Positions 35,968 through 43,148 of a DNA stretch of 64,000 nucleotides are shown piece after piece. The notes under the pieces were generated by a model, which did not search any database, was not told the origin of the DNA, and was given only the letters and a program-made list of their open reading frames with translations. Positions within the stretch are counted from its first letter, which is position 1, and every line of letters begins with the position of its first letter. The DNA comes from Clostridium kluyveri (GTDB lineage: Bacteria; Bacillota; Clostridia; Clostridiales; Clostridiaceae): assembly GCF_001902295.1 (NCBI RefSeq), contig NZ_CP018335.1:3534001-3598000 (forward strand), read 5' to 3'. A program made the translations under genes and the position numbers.

Positions 35968-37017
35968 TTATTCAATGCCTATAATTTCTAAATCATCATT
36001 ATTTTTAAGCACTGCTTCTATTTCTGAAGAAACAGAGGAAGTTCCGCCTACTATTATTATATTTGAATCATCAGTTGCATTTGATAATATGTAACTATTA
36101 GCATTAGTCACCTGTGTACTTCCCGCACCTACCCCTGTGAGTACAAGCGGTGAGCCAGTCTTGGCTGCAGCTGCCGATGCTACCAATGCATCTGCAAATT
36201 GATCCTGGGTTGATCCTCCTGCGGCTACATATATATTGGTAAAGTCCAGTCCCCCATTTTCTTTAAAATAATTCAGCACTGCAATGTTGGTTGCAAATCT
36301 GTCTGCAGTATCGCTGGTTACTTTAGTTCCACCTACAGAAGCTACTACGGACTGGGGCAGTACTCCTTCTCCGCCAACTGCTTGTATTGCCAGACCCTTT
36401 GAGGTTATTATATCTTTAACTACAGGCGCTACCTCTTTTGTGGAAGCAAATAATACGGGATATCCTTTTTGCGCTGCAATGGAAGCCACGGAAAGGGAAT
36501 CTGCATATCCATCCTGTCCATTTACCAGCATGGCAGTTTTTTGATTGCTCATTTCAAGTACTCTTTCAGCTACTTTTGAATTAGTACCCATTCTAGTAGT
36601 ATCCGTAGTTCCTGCTATACGTTCTACTTCATAACTGTCCCCCAGTGTATTTTCTATGTCTTCAGATACTACTCCTGTACCTCCTACTATGTATATCTTG
36701 GCGGCACCTAAACTTTTTATAGTTGAAGCAACTTCTGTTTCCAAGGTTTGTCCATGAGTCAGAAGTATAGGTGCATTAAGCTGTTTTGCAAGTGGTGTTG
36801 CACTTACTGCATCTGCATAGCCATATCCATTTACAAGTATTACATTATCACATTTGCTGAATAAATCTAATGCAACCTGATTTGCAGTACCTATTCTTCC
36901 CCCATCACCTCCATCTGTTCTCTTTACTGCTGCTGCATACACGCTGCCACTTCCAAGTGCTGCCGATAGAACCAATGCAGTTAGCATGGAACTTAAAAAT
37001 CTTTTCTTATTTGCCAT
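35968..37017 (-). CDS. Secreted cell-wall-binding protein with three CWB2 repeats
   Basis: 349 residues from ATG 37017, where GGAGGAGAGG is correctly placed; the frame upstream to 37074 has no binding site. A signal peptide (KKRFLSSMLTALVLSAALGS) is followed by three CWB2 repeats (about residues 35-340), recognised by GTANQVALDLFSKCDNVILV, NSKVAERVLEMSN and DRFATNIAVLNYFKE, with INILVVGG-like ends (KIYIVGGTGVVSEDI). It contains almost nothing else, so it may be a small wall-bound accessory to the S layer. Confidence 0.9.
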   Translation of the reverse strand: MANKKRFLSSMLTALVLSAALGSGSVYAAAVKRTDGGDGGRIGTANQVALDLFSKCDNVILVNGYGYADAVSATPLAKQLNAPILLTHGQTLETEVASTIKSLGAAKIYIVGGTGVVSEDIENTLGDSYEVERIAGTTDTTRMGTNSKVAERVLEMSNQKTAMLVNGQDGYADSLSVASIAAQKGYPVLFASTKEVAPVVKDIITSKGLAIQAVGGEGVLPQSVVASVGGTKVTSDTADRFATNIAVLNYFKENGGLDFTNIYVAAGGSTQDQFADALVASAAAAKTGSPLVLTGVGAGSTQVTNANSYILSNATDDSNIIIVGGTSSVSSEIEAVLKNNDDLEIIGIE

Positions 37018-37215
37018 CAGTTTACCTCTCCTCCAATTAATTATTAAATATACATTATTTTTATTATATAACAATACTGCTTTTTTTTATAGACAATATA
37101 CAATTTTTATACCGGATCTTTATTCCAGTTTTTCCTTTTACCTATAAATAGTTGTAACTTTTTAAGTTTTTATAAATAAAATAATACTGTAAGCAAAACT
37201 AACGAGGTGAAATCC

Positions 37216-37656
37216 ATGGCGTTCTCAGACAGAGAACTTCTGGCGAGAATTATAAAGTGCGAAGCAGGAGGAGAAGGAGACGTTGGTATGAGGGCTGTTG
37301 CAACTACCATTATGAATAGAGTACGTGTTCCTTATGGAGAATATCAAAGAATAGGCCAGGGAGATATAAGACGAATACTTTATCAGGAAGGTCAATTTGA
37401 CTGCATGCGCTCACAAATCAGAGGAGTGACTAATCCCCAGACCATATGGTCAAATCCACCGGATCAAGTACATTATGACATAGCCGACTGGGCACTGGCA
37501 GGTAACAGACTATTTAATATAGGTTATTCCCTCTGGTATTTCAACCCCTATGCCCCCTGCCCCTGGCTTTTTCCATTTAACGGCGTAGGCTCTTTTCAGG
37601 TAAAAATACTACAGCATTGTTTTTACAATCCAACGGAACTTTATGCACAAACTTAA
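37216..37656 (+). CDS. cwlJ: Spore cortex-lytic cell wall hydrolase CwlJ (SleB family)
   Basis: 146 residues, a SleB/CwlJ hydrolase domain over its entire length and no signal peptide, as in CwlJ: LLARIIKCEAGGEGDVGMRA contains the catalytic glutamate, followed by VATTIMNRV and QFDCM. ATG 37216 is preferred to GTG 37207 because GAGGTGA lies just before it. CwlJ degrades spore cortex peptidoglycan during germination. It sits directly upstream of gerQ, as in Bacillus, where GerQ is required for CwlJ to localise in the spore coat. Confidence 0.92.
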   Translation: MAFSDRELLARIIKCEAGGEGDVGMRAVATTIMNRVRVPYGEYQRIGQGDIRRILYQEGQFDCMRSQIRGVTNPQTIWSNPPDQVHYDIADWALAGNRLFNIGYSLWYFNPYAPCPWLFPFNGVGSFQVKILQHCFYNPTELYAQT

Positions 37657-37735
37657 ACAATTCACAACTCACAATTCACAATGCACTATTAACCTTTAAC
37701 TTTTAACTGATTAATAATAATATGGAGGTATTTTA

Positions 37736-38149
37736 ATGATTTCAAATTACCCTGAATACTTTAGAACTATGCCTATGACTCCCGAATTCACACCAGAAAT
37801 GTGTGATGAAATATCAGAAGATGATTTTATACAAGATACATTAAGAGATGATAATCCAAGACAAACCACACCTACACCTGCACTAACACCAGCGCCCACC
37901 ACTTTTGAAATGGCTCCCGGTGCTCCTGTAACTCAAGATACAGATTTTGTTCAAGGGTACTTAAGAACACAAATAGGAAAAAGAGTAAGGGCAACTTTCC
38001 TTCTCGGCACCGGAACCCTACAGGATCGTACTGGTATTTTAGAAAGTGTAGGTATAAGTTATATAATACTTAGAAATGAAGAGACAAATACTAAAGAAAT
38101 GGCAGACATATATTCTATAAAATTCGTAGTCATATTTGATAATCCATAA
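37736..38149 (+). CDS. gerQ: Spore coat protein GerQ
   Basis: 137 residues. The C-terminal half, GYLRTQIGKRVRATFLLGTG followed by LESVGISYIILR and MADIYSIKFV, is the GerQ domain. The N-terminal half is acidic and proline/threonine-rich (QTTPTPALTPAPTT), a typical low-complexity coat-protein extension. TATGGAGG precedes the start. GerQ holds CwlJ in the coat in Bacillus. The 79-base gap between the genes lacks a terminator, so they are probably one sporulation unit. Confidence 0.88.
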   Translation: MISNYPEYFRTMPMTPEFTPEMCDEISEDDFIQDTLRDDNPRQTTPTPALTPAPTTFEMAPGAPVTQDTDFVQGYLRTQIGKRVRATFLLGTGTLQDRTGILESVGISYIILRNEETNTKEMADIYSIKFVVIFDNP

Positions 38150-38197
38150 AGTGATTCTCAGGTTTAAGTGGAATTTGCAAATTGGGATAAAAACATT

Positions 38198-38227
38198 TAG
38201 ACCAGCATTTATTTTACTGCTGGTCTA
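38198..38227. terminator. Bidirectional terminator between gerQ and the TtcA-like gene
   Basis: TAGACCAGCA and TGCTGGTCTA form a perfect 10-bp stem with a 10-base loop between two convergent genes. Confidence 0.75.
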
Positions 38228-39127
38228 TTAACTATCTTCTATTATATCTTCAACATTTTCTTTTTCTTCATCATAGAATTCCAGATAAGAATGTGATTGC
38301 CCATTCTTTTTCCAAGCCAATATTCCATCCAAATTCACATTTTGTGCCGCATGAAAAATTGATTTGTCTATATCTTTAAAATTAACTTTCATTTTTTCTA
38401 TCATATTTTTAACCTCATATCGTTTGCTACTGGTTTTTCCAGCTGCAACTATACACCCACAGTTTAGAGGGGATATTCCCGCATTTTTCATAAAGGCTTT
38501 AACATTGCTTTCCTCAACAAAATAAAGGGGTCTTATAAGCTCTATATTCTTAAAATTTTTAGATTTTAACTTTGGCAGCATAGTTTTAAAACTCCCCCCA
38601 TAAAACAAATTTAGAAGAGTTGTTTCTATTACATCATTGAAGTGGTGGCCCAGTGCAAGCTTGCTGCACCCAAGCTGCTGTGCCTTGGAATACAATGCTC
38701 CCCTTCTCATTTTGGCACAAATATAGCAGGGATAATCCTTTGCAATATTGTCTACCACATCAAAAATATGAGATTCAAAAATATGTATAGGAATATTTAA
38801 ATAATTGCAGTTTTCTATTAAAAGTTTTCTGTTGCTTTCATGATAGCCTGGATCCATTGCAATAAATTCCATATGAAAATTTACCTTCCAATGCCTTTTA
38901 AGTTCCTGAAATAGCTTAGCCATGAGCATGCTGTCTTTACCGCCTGACACCGCTACACCAACTCTGTCTCCCTCTTCTACCAGATTAAATTCACTAATAG
39001 CCCTTACAAATTTTGACCATATGCGTTTTCTATATCTTTTTGTAATACTGTGTTCTATTTCTTTTAATGGTTTTCTCTCATGAAAAGAAGTCTGTATTTT
39101 ACATCCTGTTCCCTTTATTTTATCCAC
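38228..39127 (-). CDS. TtcA-like tRNA thiolation protein (PP-loop ATPase)
   Basis: 299 residues from a GTG at 39127 with CGGAGTGA upstream. The PP-loop VGVAVSGGKDSMLMAKL (about residues 57-73) adenylates the target; CYICAKMRRGALY carries a CxxC pair and LNCGCIV supplies further cysteines, as in the iron-sulfur TtcA family that makes 2-thiocytidine in tRNA. LGHHFNDVIETTLLN is a conserved block. The exact tRNA substrate in clostridia is uncertain, so I give no symbol. Confidence 0.85.
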   Translation of the reverse strand: MDKIKGTGCKIQTSFHERKPLKEIEHSITKRYRKRIWSKFVRAISEFNLVEEGDRVGVAVSGGKDSMLMAKLFQELKRHWKVNFHMEFIAMDPGYHESNRKLLIENCNYLNIPIHIFESHIFDVVDNIAKDYPCYICAKMRRGALYSKAQQLGCSKLALGHHFNDVIETTLLNLFYGGSFKTMLPKLKSKNFKNIELIRPLYFVEESNVKAFMKNAGISPLNCGCIVAAGKTSSKRYEVKNMIEKMKVNFKDIDKSIFHAAQNVNLDGILAWKKNGQSHSYLEFYDEEKENVEDIIEDS

Positions 39128-39206
39128 GCTATCACTCCGTTCTTTACCAGAACATTATAGCATTTATAGTTAGTAATTAAAATCTGTTTTTCCATGTAAT
39201 AATAAT

Positions 39207-40175
39207 TTAAATTTTAAAATACACATCTGCAAATTCCATATTAATCTGATTTATTCTATTTTTGCAAGTGATTTCCCCAGCATTTGTATAATTACTTTTG
39301 TCTGTATAATTCTCTTCTATAATTTTTACAGGAAGCCTTACGGTAAATTCACTACCACTGCCCCTACTACTCTTTACGATGATTTCTCCTCCATGAAGAT
39401 GTGCAAAGGATTTTGCCAGATAAAGCCCTATACCGCTTCCTTTGTTTTCTTCCGCAGTAGTATTACCTGCTTGTCCAAATCTTTCAAATATAATTTTTAG
39501 TTTATCTTCCGCTATTCCTATTCCAGTATCTTTTACTACAATATATACATTTTTATCATCACATTGAACATTTACATATATTTTCCCTTCTGGTGGAGTA
39601 AATTTTACTGCATTAGATAGTAAATTCAAAATTATTCTCTCCATTTTATCTGAGTCCACAGCCATTATCTTTTCTTCCACGTTTGTATCAAAGATCAATT
39701 CTATATTTTTACTTTCTACATAAGGTACCAATGATAACGCAATATCTTCAACTATACTCACAATATTTTCATTGTGACAGTTTAATTTTATAAACCCGGA
39801 ATCCAGTTTGCTTATATCCAATAAATTGTTTATAAGCTTCATCAGCCTGTAACAGTTTTCCTTCATTATCTTAAGATACTCATCCCGCTTATCAATACAT
39901 TTCTGGTCTTCACAACTTTTACATGCAGCCAGTACCTGTATTGCAGCAAAAATAACATTTAAGGGTGTCTTTAACTCATGGGATATGTCAGATATAAATT
40001 CTGTAATATTTTTATTAAGTTCTTGACTTTCATTTAGAAGTTCAGTATTTCTTTCCACATCACTTTTAAGTTTTTGAACCTGTTTTTCTAAGGTCATGCC
40101 GCAAAAAACACTTGTTCTTGAAGAATCCTCTAATAATTTTTCATTGATTCTACCTTGCTCACTAAAACTATTCAT
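39207..40175 (-). CDS. Sensor histidine kinase, soluble, without membrane domain
   Basis: 322 residues. A coiled coil (residues about 25-60) leads into HisKA with the phospho-histidine in FISDISHELKTPLNVIFAAI, then HATPase_c with N box RIILNLLSNAVKF, G1 KDTGIGIAEDKL and G2 GSGIGLYLAKSF. No membrane segment or sensor domain is seen, which is unusual. It is clearly paralogous to the membrane kinase at 43149, including the tail motif (NMEFADVYF versus DIEFSDIYS). No response regulator gene is nearby. Confidence 0.88.
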   Translation of the reverse strand: MNSFSEQGRINEKLLEDSSRTSVFCGMTLEKQVQKLKSDVERNTELLNESQELNKNITEFISDISHELKTPLNVIFAAIQVLAACKSCEDQKCIDKRDEYLKIMKENCYRLMKLINNLLDISKLDSGFIKLNCHNENIVSIVEDIALSLVPYVESKNIELIFDTNVEEKIMAVDSDKMERIILNLLSNAVKFTPPEGKIYVNVQCDDKNVYIVVKDTGIGIAEDKLKIIFERFGQAGNTTAEENKGSGIGLYLAKSFAHLHGGEIIVKSSRGSGSEFTVRLPVKIIEENYTDKSNYTNAGEITCKNRINQINMEFADVYFKI

Positions 40176-40675
40176 TTTTTCACACCCATTTCCGTATCAA
40201 TAATTATATTTTTATAATTATATTAATAGTTATGCTATTATAGAACTTTTTGTAAGAACTATATTAACCTGACAATTAAATATAAGTAATTAGGCAATAA
40301 GTAAACTGAATTTAATCTTTTAGAAAACACTTTTAAAATCTCTATTTCAGAACAATACAATAAAACTTTACATCCACTGATAATTATACCATTTATACAA
40401 TTAAAAATAAATATTTCAAAAGAATATTTTTCATTTTTTAAATGTTATGTATAAAATTAACACGAAATAAAAAGGTCATTATTCTCCACATAAATGCACT
40501 TATGAAAATTCAAAAACTACGTTATTGAATTAAATACTTTCGGAATTTTAAGAAGGATTTTTTTTTTTTTTGTAGAATCTATATAGCATAAGATGAAATA
40601 AATGTAGAATTTGTAGAAAATTGTAGATTTATATTAAAATACTTTAATAGTCATAGAAGAAAGGACATATAAATT
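40176..40675. other. Intergenic region upstream of the agr-like locus
   Basis: 500 AT-rich bases. It must contain the promoter of the histidine kinase gene (leftward) and of the rightward membrane-protein operon. Near the right end lie a T tract of more than 12 bases and four TGTAGA(A/T) repeats. The middle shows nothing else. Confidence 0.55.
40545..40630 (+). promoter_or_regulatory. Promoter-proximal repeat region of the agr-like locus
   Basis: The word TGTAGA(A/T) occurs at 40571, 40603, 40612 and 40622, in roughly one- and three-turn spacing. The preceding TTTTAAGAAGGA and T tract recur at 41703-41750 upstream of the third paralog, showing a shared promoter-type element. This is a candidate regulator-binding region. 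Confidence 0.45.
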
Positions 40676-41134
40676 ATGCTTAAACTTCACTGGATAGAAT
40701 TTTTTTTAAGAAGTATTCCTGAAACTTTTTTAATAACTTGGGGTATATGTGTAGTAAGTAAAACATCTTTTAATTTAAAAAAATATATTATATCAACTGT
40801 TGGACTGAGCTTGTGTATTTTTTTTATAAGAAGGCTTCCCATATATTGGGGCATTCATACATTCATCTCTATAATTTTAATAATAAGTATTATGTTTATT
40901 CAGGGTATTCCACTAATCACTTCTTCATATGGAACACTGCTTATGTTTCTTACCCTTAGTTTAAGTGAAGTTCTGAATATTTTGATGTTAATTATATTTA
41001 ATATTGAAATAAATTTGGTCTATATGGATTCCATCACGTATTCTATTAGAAAATGTCTGCTTGGAATTCCCTCTCTTATTATAATGTTTTTATTTATTAC
41101 ATTAATTGACCATTTTAAAAATCAGCATAATTAA
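40676..41134 (+). CDS. Agr-linked integral membrane protein, paralog 1
   Basis: 152 residues, four to five membrane segments, no catalytic motif. Key blocks are LKLHWIEFFLRSIPETF at the start, RRLPIYWGIHT after the second helix and KCLLGIPSLI near the end. The protein aligns along its whole length with the two following genes. The layout resembles the N-terminal membrane sensor part of AgrC/GHKL-type kinases (IPE... and R-LPI...GIHT), but no kinase domain follows. I infer a peptide-sensing or processing role from context with agrB and agrD. AGAAAGGAC precedes ATG 40676. Confidence 0.78.
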   Translation: MLKLHWIEFFLRSIPETFLITWGICVVSKTSFNLKKYIISTVGLSLCIFFIRRLPIYWGIHTFISIILIISIMFIQGIPLITSSYGTLLMFLTLSLSEVLNILMLIIFNIEINLVYMDSITYSIRKCLLGIPSLIIMFLFITLIDHFKNQHN

Positions 41135-41189
41135 TAATTTAAATTAAAATAATAATCTTAAAAATATATGATGAAAGGATAAAGTAGTT

Positions 41190-41663
41190 ATGTTCAAACT
41201 TCACTGGATAGAGATTTTCCTCAGGGGCATTCCTGAGAGTTTTTTAATGTTAGCAGGAATATGTATAATAGCCGAAAAATCTTTACCTATAAAAAATTAT
41301 ATTATCTCAAGTATACTGCTGGGTTTTTGTATTTTTTTTATAAGAGGACTTCCTATATACTGGGGTATTCATACATTAATTATTATTGTTTTAGCAATAA
41401 GTTTTCTCGTTATTCAAGGCATGCCCCTGATTTCTTCCTCATATGGCACATTATGCATGCTTTTAATACTTAGTGGAAGTGAAGTTCTAAATATATTAAT
41501 ACTAAACATTTTCCATATTGAAGCACCTTTACTATACGTAAATTCTATCAGTGCTTCTATTAAAAAATGTTTACTTGGAATTCCTTCCCTTATTATGGTA
41601 TTTTTATTTATACTGGTAATTTATCATTTTAAAAACAAACATATTAATTTATCAAAAATTTAA
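41190..41663 (+). CDS. Agr-linked integral membrane protein, paralog 2
   Basis: 157 residues, the same topology and the same motifs as its neighbour (LHWIEIFLRGIPESFL, RGLPIYWGIHT, KCLLGIPSLI); it is the closest relative of paralog 1. It starts 55 bases after paralog 1, preceded by GAAAGGAT. No catalytic residues or signal peptide are visible. Confidence 0.78.
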   Translation: MFKLHWIEIFLRGIPESFLMLAGICIIAEKSLPIKNYIISSILLGFCIFFIRGLPIYWGIHTLIIIVLAISFLVIQGMPLISSSYGTLCMLLILSGSEVLNILILNIFHIEAPLLYVNSISASIKKCLLGIPSLIMVFLFILVIYHFKNKHINLSKI

Positions 41664-41702
41664 TTTTCTTTTTAAAATATTAGAAATTTCATTTATTTTA
41701 AT

Positions 41703-41750
41703 ATTTTAAGAAGGAATTTTACTTTTTATGTAGAATTTTCACATATACAA
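41703..41750 (+). promoter_or_regulatory. Second copy of the agr-locus leader element
   Basis: ATTTTAAGAAGGAATTTT, then TATGTAGAATTTT and an AT-rich stretch match 40545-40590 upstream of paralog 1. It lies in the 132-base gap before paralog 3 and may give paralog 3, agrB and agrD their own promoter. Confidence 0.45.
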
Positions 41751-41795
41751 TGATATTTAAGAACTTAAATAAATTTTTTAGAGGGGATTTAATAT

Positions 41796-42263
41796 ATGTT
41801 GAAACTTCAATGGATAGAAATTTTCTTAAGGCTTATTCCTGAAATGTTTTTAGTAATTTGGGGAATAGCCATAATATCTAGAAGATCTCTTAATATAAAA
41901 AAACATATACTTTTAAGCATTATGCTGGGAATAATTGTTTTCTTTACACGAGATCTTCCCATATATTTTGGAGTTCACACTATAATAATTATTATTTTAA
42001 CTATAATTACTATGGTAATTGCAGGAATACCTATAATTGCTTCTATATACGGTACATTAATTATGTCCTTAATGCTTTCACTAAGCGAATCTGTAAATAT
42101 GATATTATTAAATTTACTTAATACTACTACAACTATTAATTCTATGAATCCAATAAAAAAATGTATACTTGGTATTCCTTCACTTGTAATTTTATTTTTA
42201 ATAATAATAACATTGAACTATATAATAACAAGGAGAAAAAAATTAAAAGATGTATCTAACTGA
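41796..42263 (+). CDS. Agr-linked integral membrane protein, paralog 3
   Basis: 155 residues, the most diverged of the three (LKLQWIEIFLRLIPEMFL, RDLPIYFGVHT, KCILGIPSLV), still with the same topology. It ends 14 bases inside agrB in another frame, so translation of agrB is coupled to it. That coupling ties the family to peptide export and processing. AGAGGGGA precedes the ATG. Confidence 0.78.
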   Translation: MLKLQWIEIFLRLIPEMFLVIWGIAIISRRSLNIKKHILLSIMLGIIVFFTRDLPIYFGVHTIIIIILTIITMVIAGIPIIASIYGTLIMSLMLSLSESVNMILLNLLNTTTTINSMNPIKKCILGIPSLVILFLIIITLNYIITRRKKLKDVSN

Positions 42264-42906
42264 AAAATTGGCAGTTTCTTTGGGTAAAAAAACAAAAGTG
42301 CTCTTAAATTTAGATGAAGATAGTGAAAAAATCATAGTGTATGGTGCAATTAATATTCTTCAAACTACATTTTCTATTTTATGGATTGTAATTGCAGGAT
42401 TTATTCTGGGGGTACTTTATGAAGCCCTTATATTTTCCACTACAGCAAGTATTTTAAGAAAATATTCTGGGGGTGTACATGCTTCTTCTCCCAATAGATG
42501 TATTATAATAGTCACTGCTTTATCATGTACTGCAGGAGTTGTAATTCAAAAACTACTTTATAGGTTTTCTTTTACCACCACCCTGTTTATAAGTATGCTT
42601 TTTATGATAATAGCTTTTATGATAATTATATTAAAGGCTCCTATAGACAGCGTTAAAAAACCCATTATAGATCCAAATATGAAAAAAAAGTTCAAAAAAA
42701 ATTCTATTATTACATTAATGGTATTTTCTATAGTTATAGTAATTTTATCTATACTTTATGAAACAACCCTTAAACTTTATTACTTGAAAATTATCCACGG
42801 CATTATTTTAGGCATTTTATGGCAGTCCTTTACCCTTACAAAAATTGGTATAACAATCTTTGTAAAGGTTGATTTTATTTTAAAATCTACAACTGAAAGG
42901 AGTTAA
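42250..42906 (+). CDS. agrB: AgrB-like signal-peptide processing membrane protease
   Basis: 218 residues with about six membrane segments. The catalytic pair of AgrB is visible in KYSGGVHASSPNRCIIIV: histidine and cysteine seven residues apart as in staphylococcal AgrB. AgrB cleaves AgrD and forms the thiolactone ring of the autoinducing peptide. The start overlaps paralog 3 by 14 bases, and agrD starts 5 bases after its stop, an order (agrB-agrD) typical of clostridia. Confidence 0.93.
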   Translation: MYLTEKLAVSLGKKTKVLLNLDEDSEKIIVYGAINILQTTFSILWIVIAGFILGVLYEALIFSTTASILRKYSGGVHASSPNRCIIIVTALSCTAGVVIQKLLYRFSFTTTLFISMLFMIIAFMIIILKAPIDSVKKPIIDPNMKKKFKKNSIITLMVFSIVIVILSILYETTLKLYYLKIIHGIILGILWQSFTLTKIGITIFVKVDFILKSTTERS

Positions 42907-42911
42907 TATTA

Positions 42912-43046
42912 ATGAAAAGCAAAATTATAAGAATGTTTTTATCCCTATGCGTATTAATATGTACATTAATGGCTTCTGTTGTTTCTGCTTCAGCATGTAT
43001 GTGGGGATTTTATCAAACAGAAGAACCTGAGTGCTTGAGAAAATAA
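42912..43046 (+). CDS. agrD: AgrD-like autoinducing peptide precursor
   Basis: 44 codons. AAAGGAG sits 8 bases before ATG 42912. The N-terminus is a basic/hydrophobic leader (MKSKIIRMFLSLCVLICTLM), the middle holds SACMWGFYQ with the ring-forming cysteine, and the C-terminus TEEPECLRK has the acidic-proline-Cys-Leu pattern of clostridial AgrD tails. I predict a thiolactone from Cys 29 (probably CMWGF plus a short exocyclic tail on the N side). The peptide product is inferred. A strong terminator follows. Confidence 0.9.
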   Translation: MKSKIIRMFLSLCVLICTLMASVVSASACMWGFYQTEEPECLRK

Positions 43047-43065
43047 AAAATCTAAGCACATTTTT

Positions 43066-43108
43066 AAGTAAAAATTACTGATTTGTAAAATTAGTAATTT
43101 TTACTTTT
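43066..43108 (+). terminator. Rho-independent terminator after agrD
   Basis: AAGTAAAAATTACT and AGTAATTTTTACTT form a 14-bp stem, followed by TT. It ends the membrane-protein/agrBD operon before the kinase gene. Confidence 0.85.
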
Positions 43109-43148
43109 CAAAGACCCAATACAATTTATATGATAGGAGGACTTATCT

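Noticed and set aside
40550..40575. Terminator from the long T tract before the agr locus
   Set aside because: There is no stem of adequate strength directly before the T run on the plus strand; it is more likely part of a promoter.
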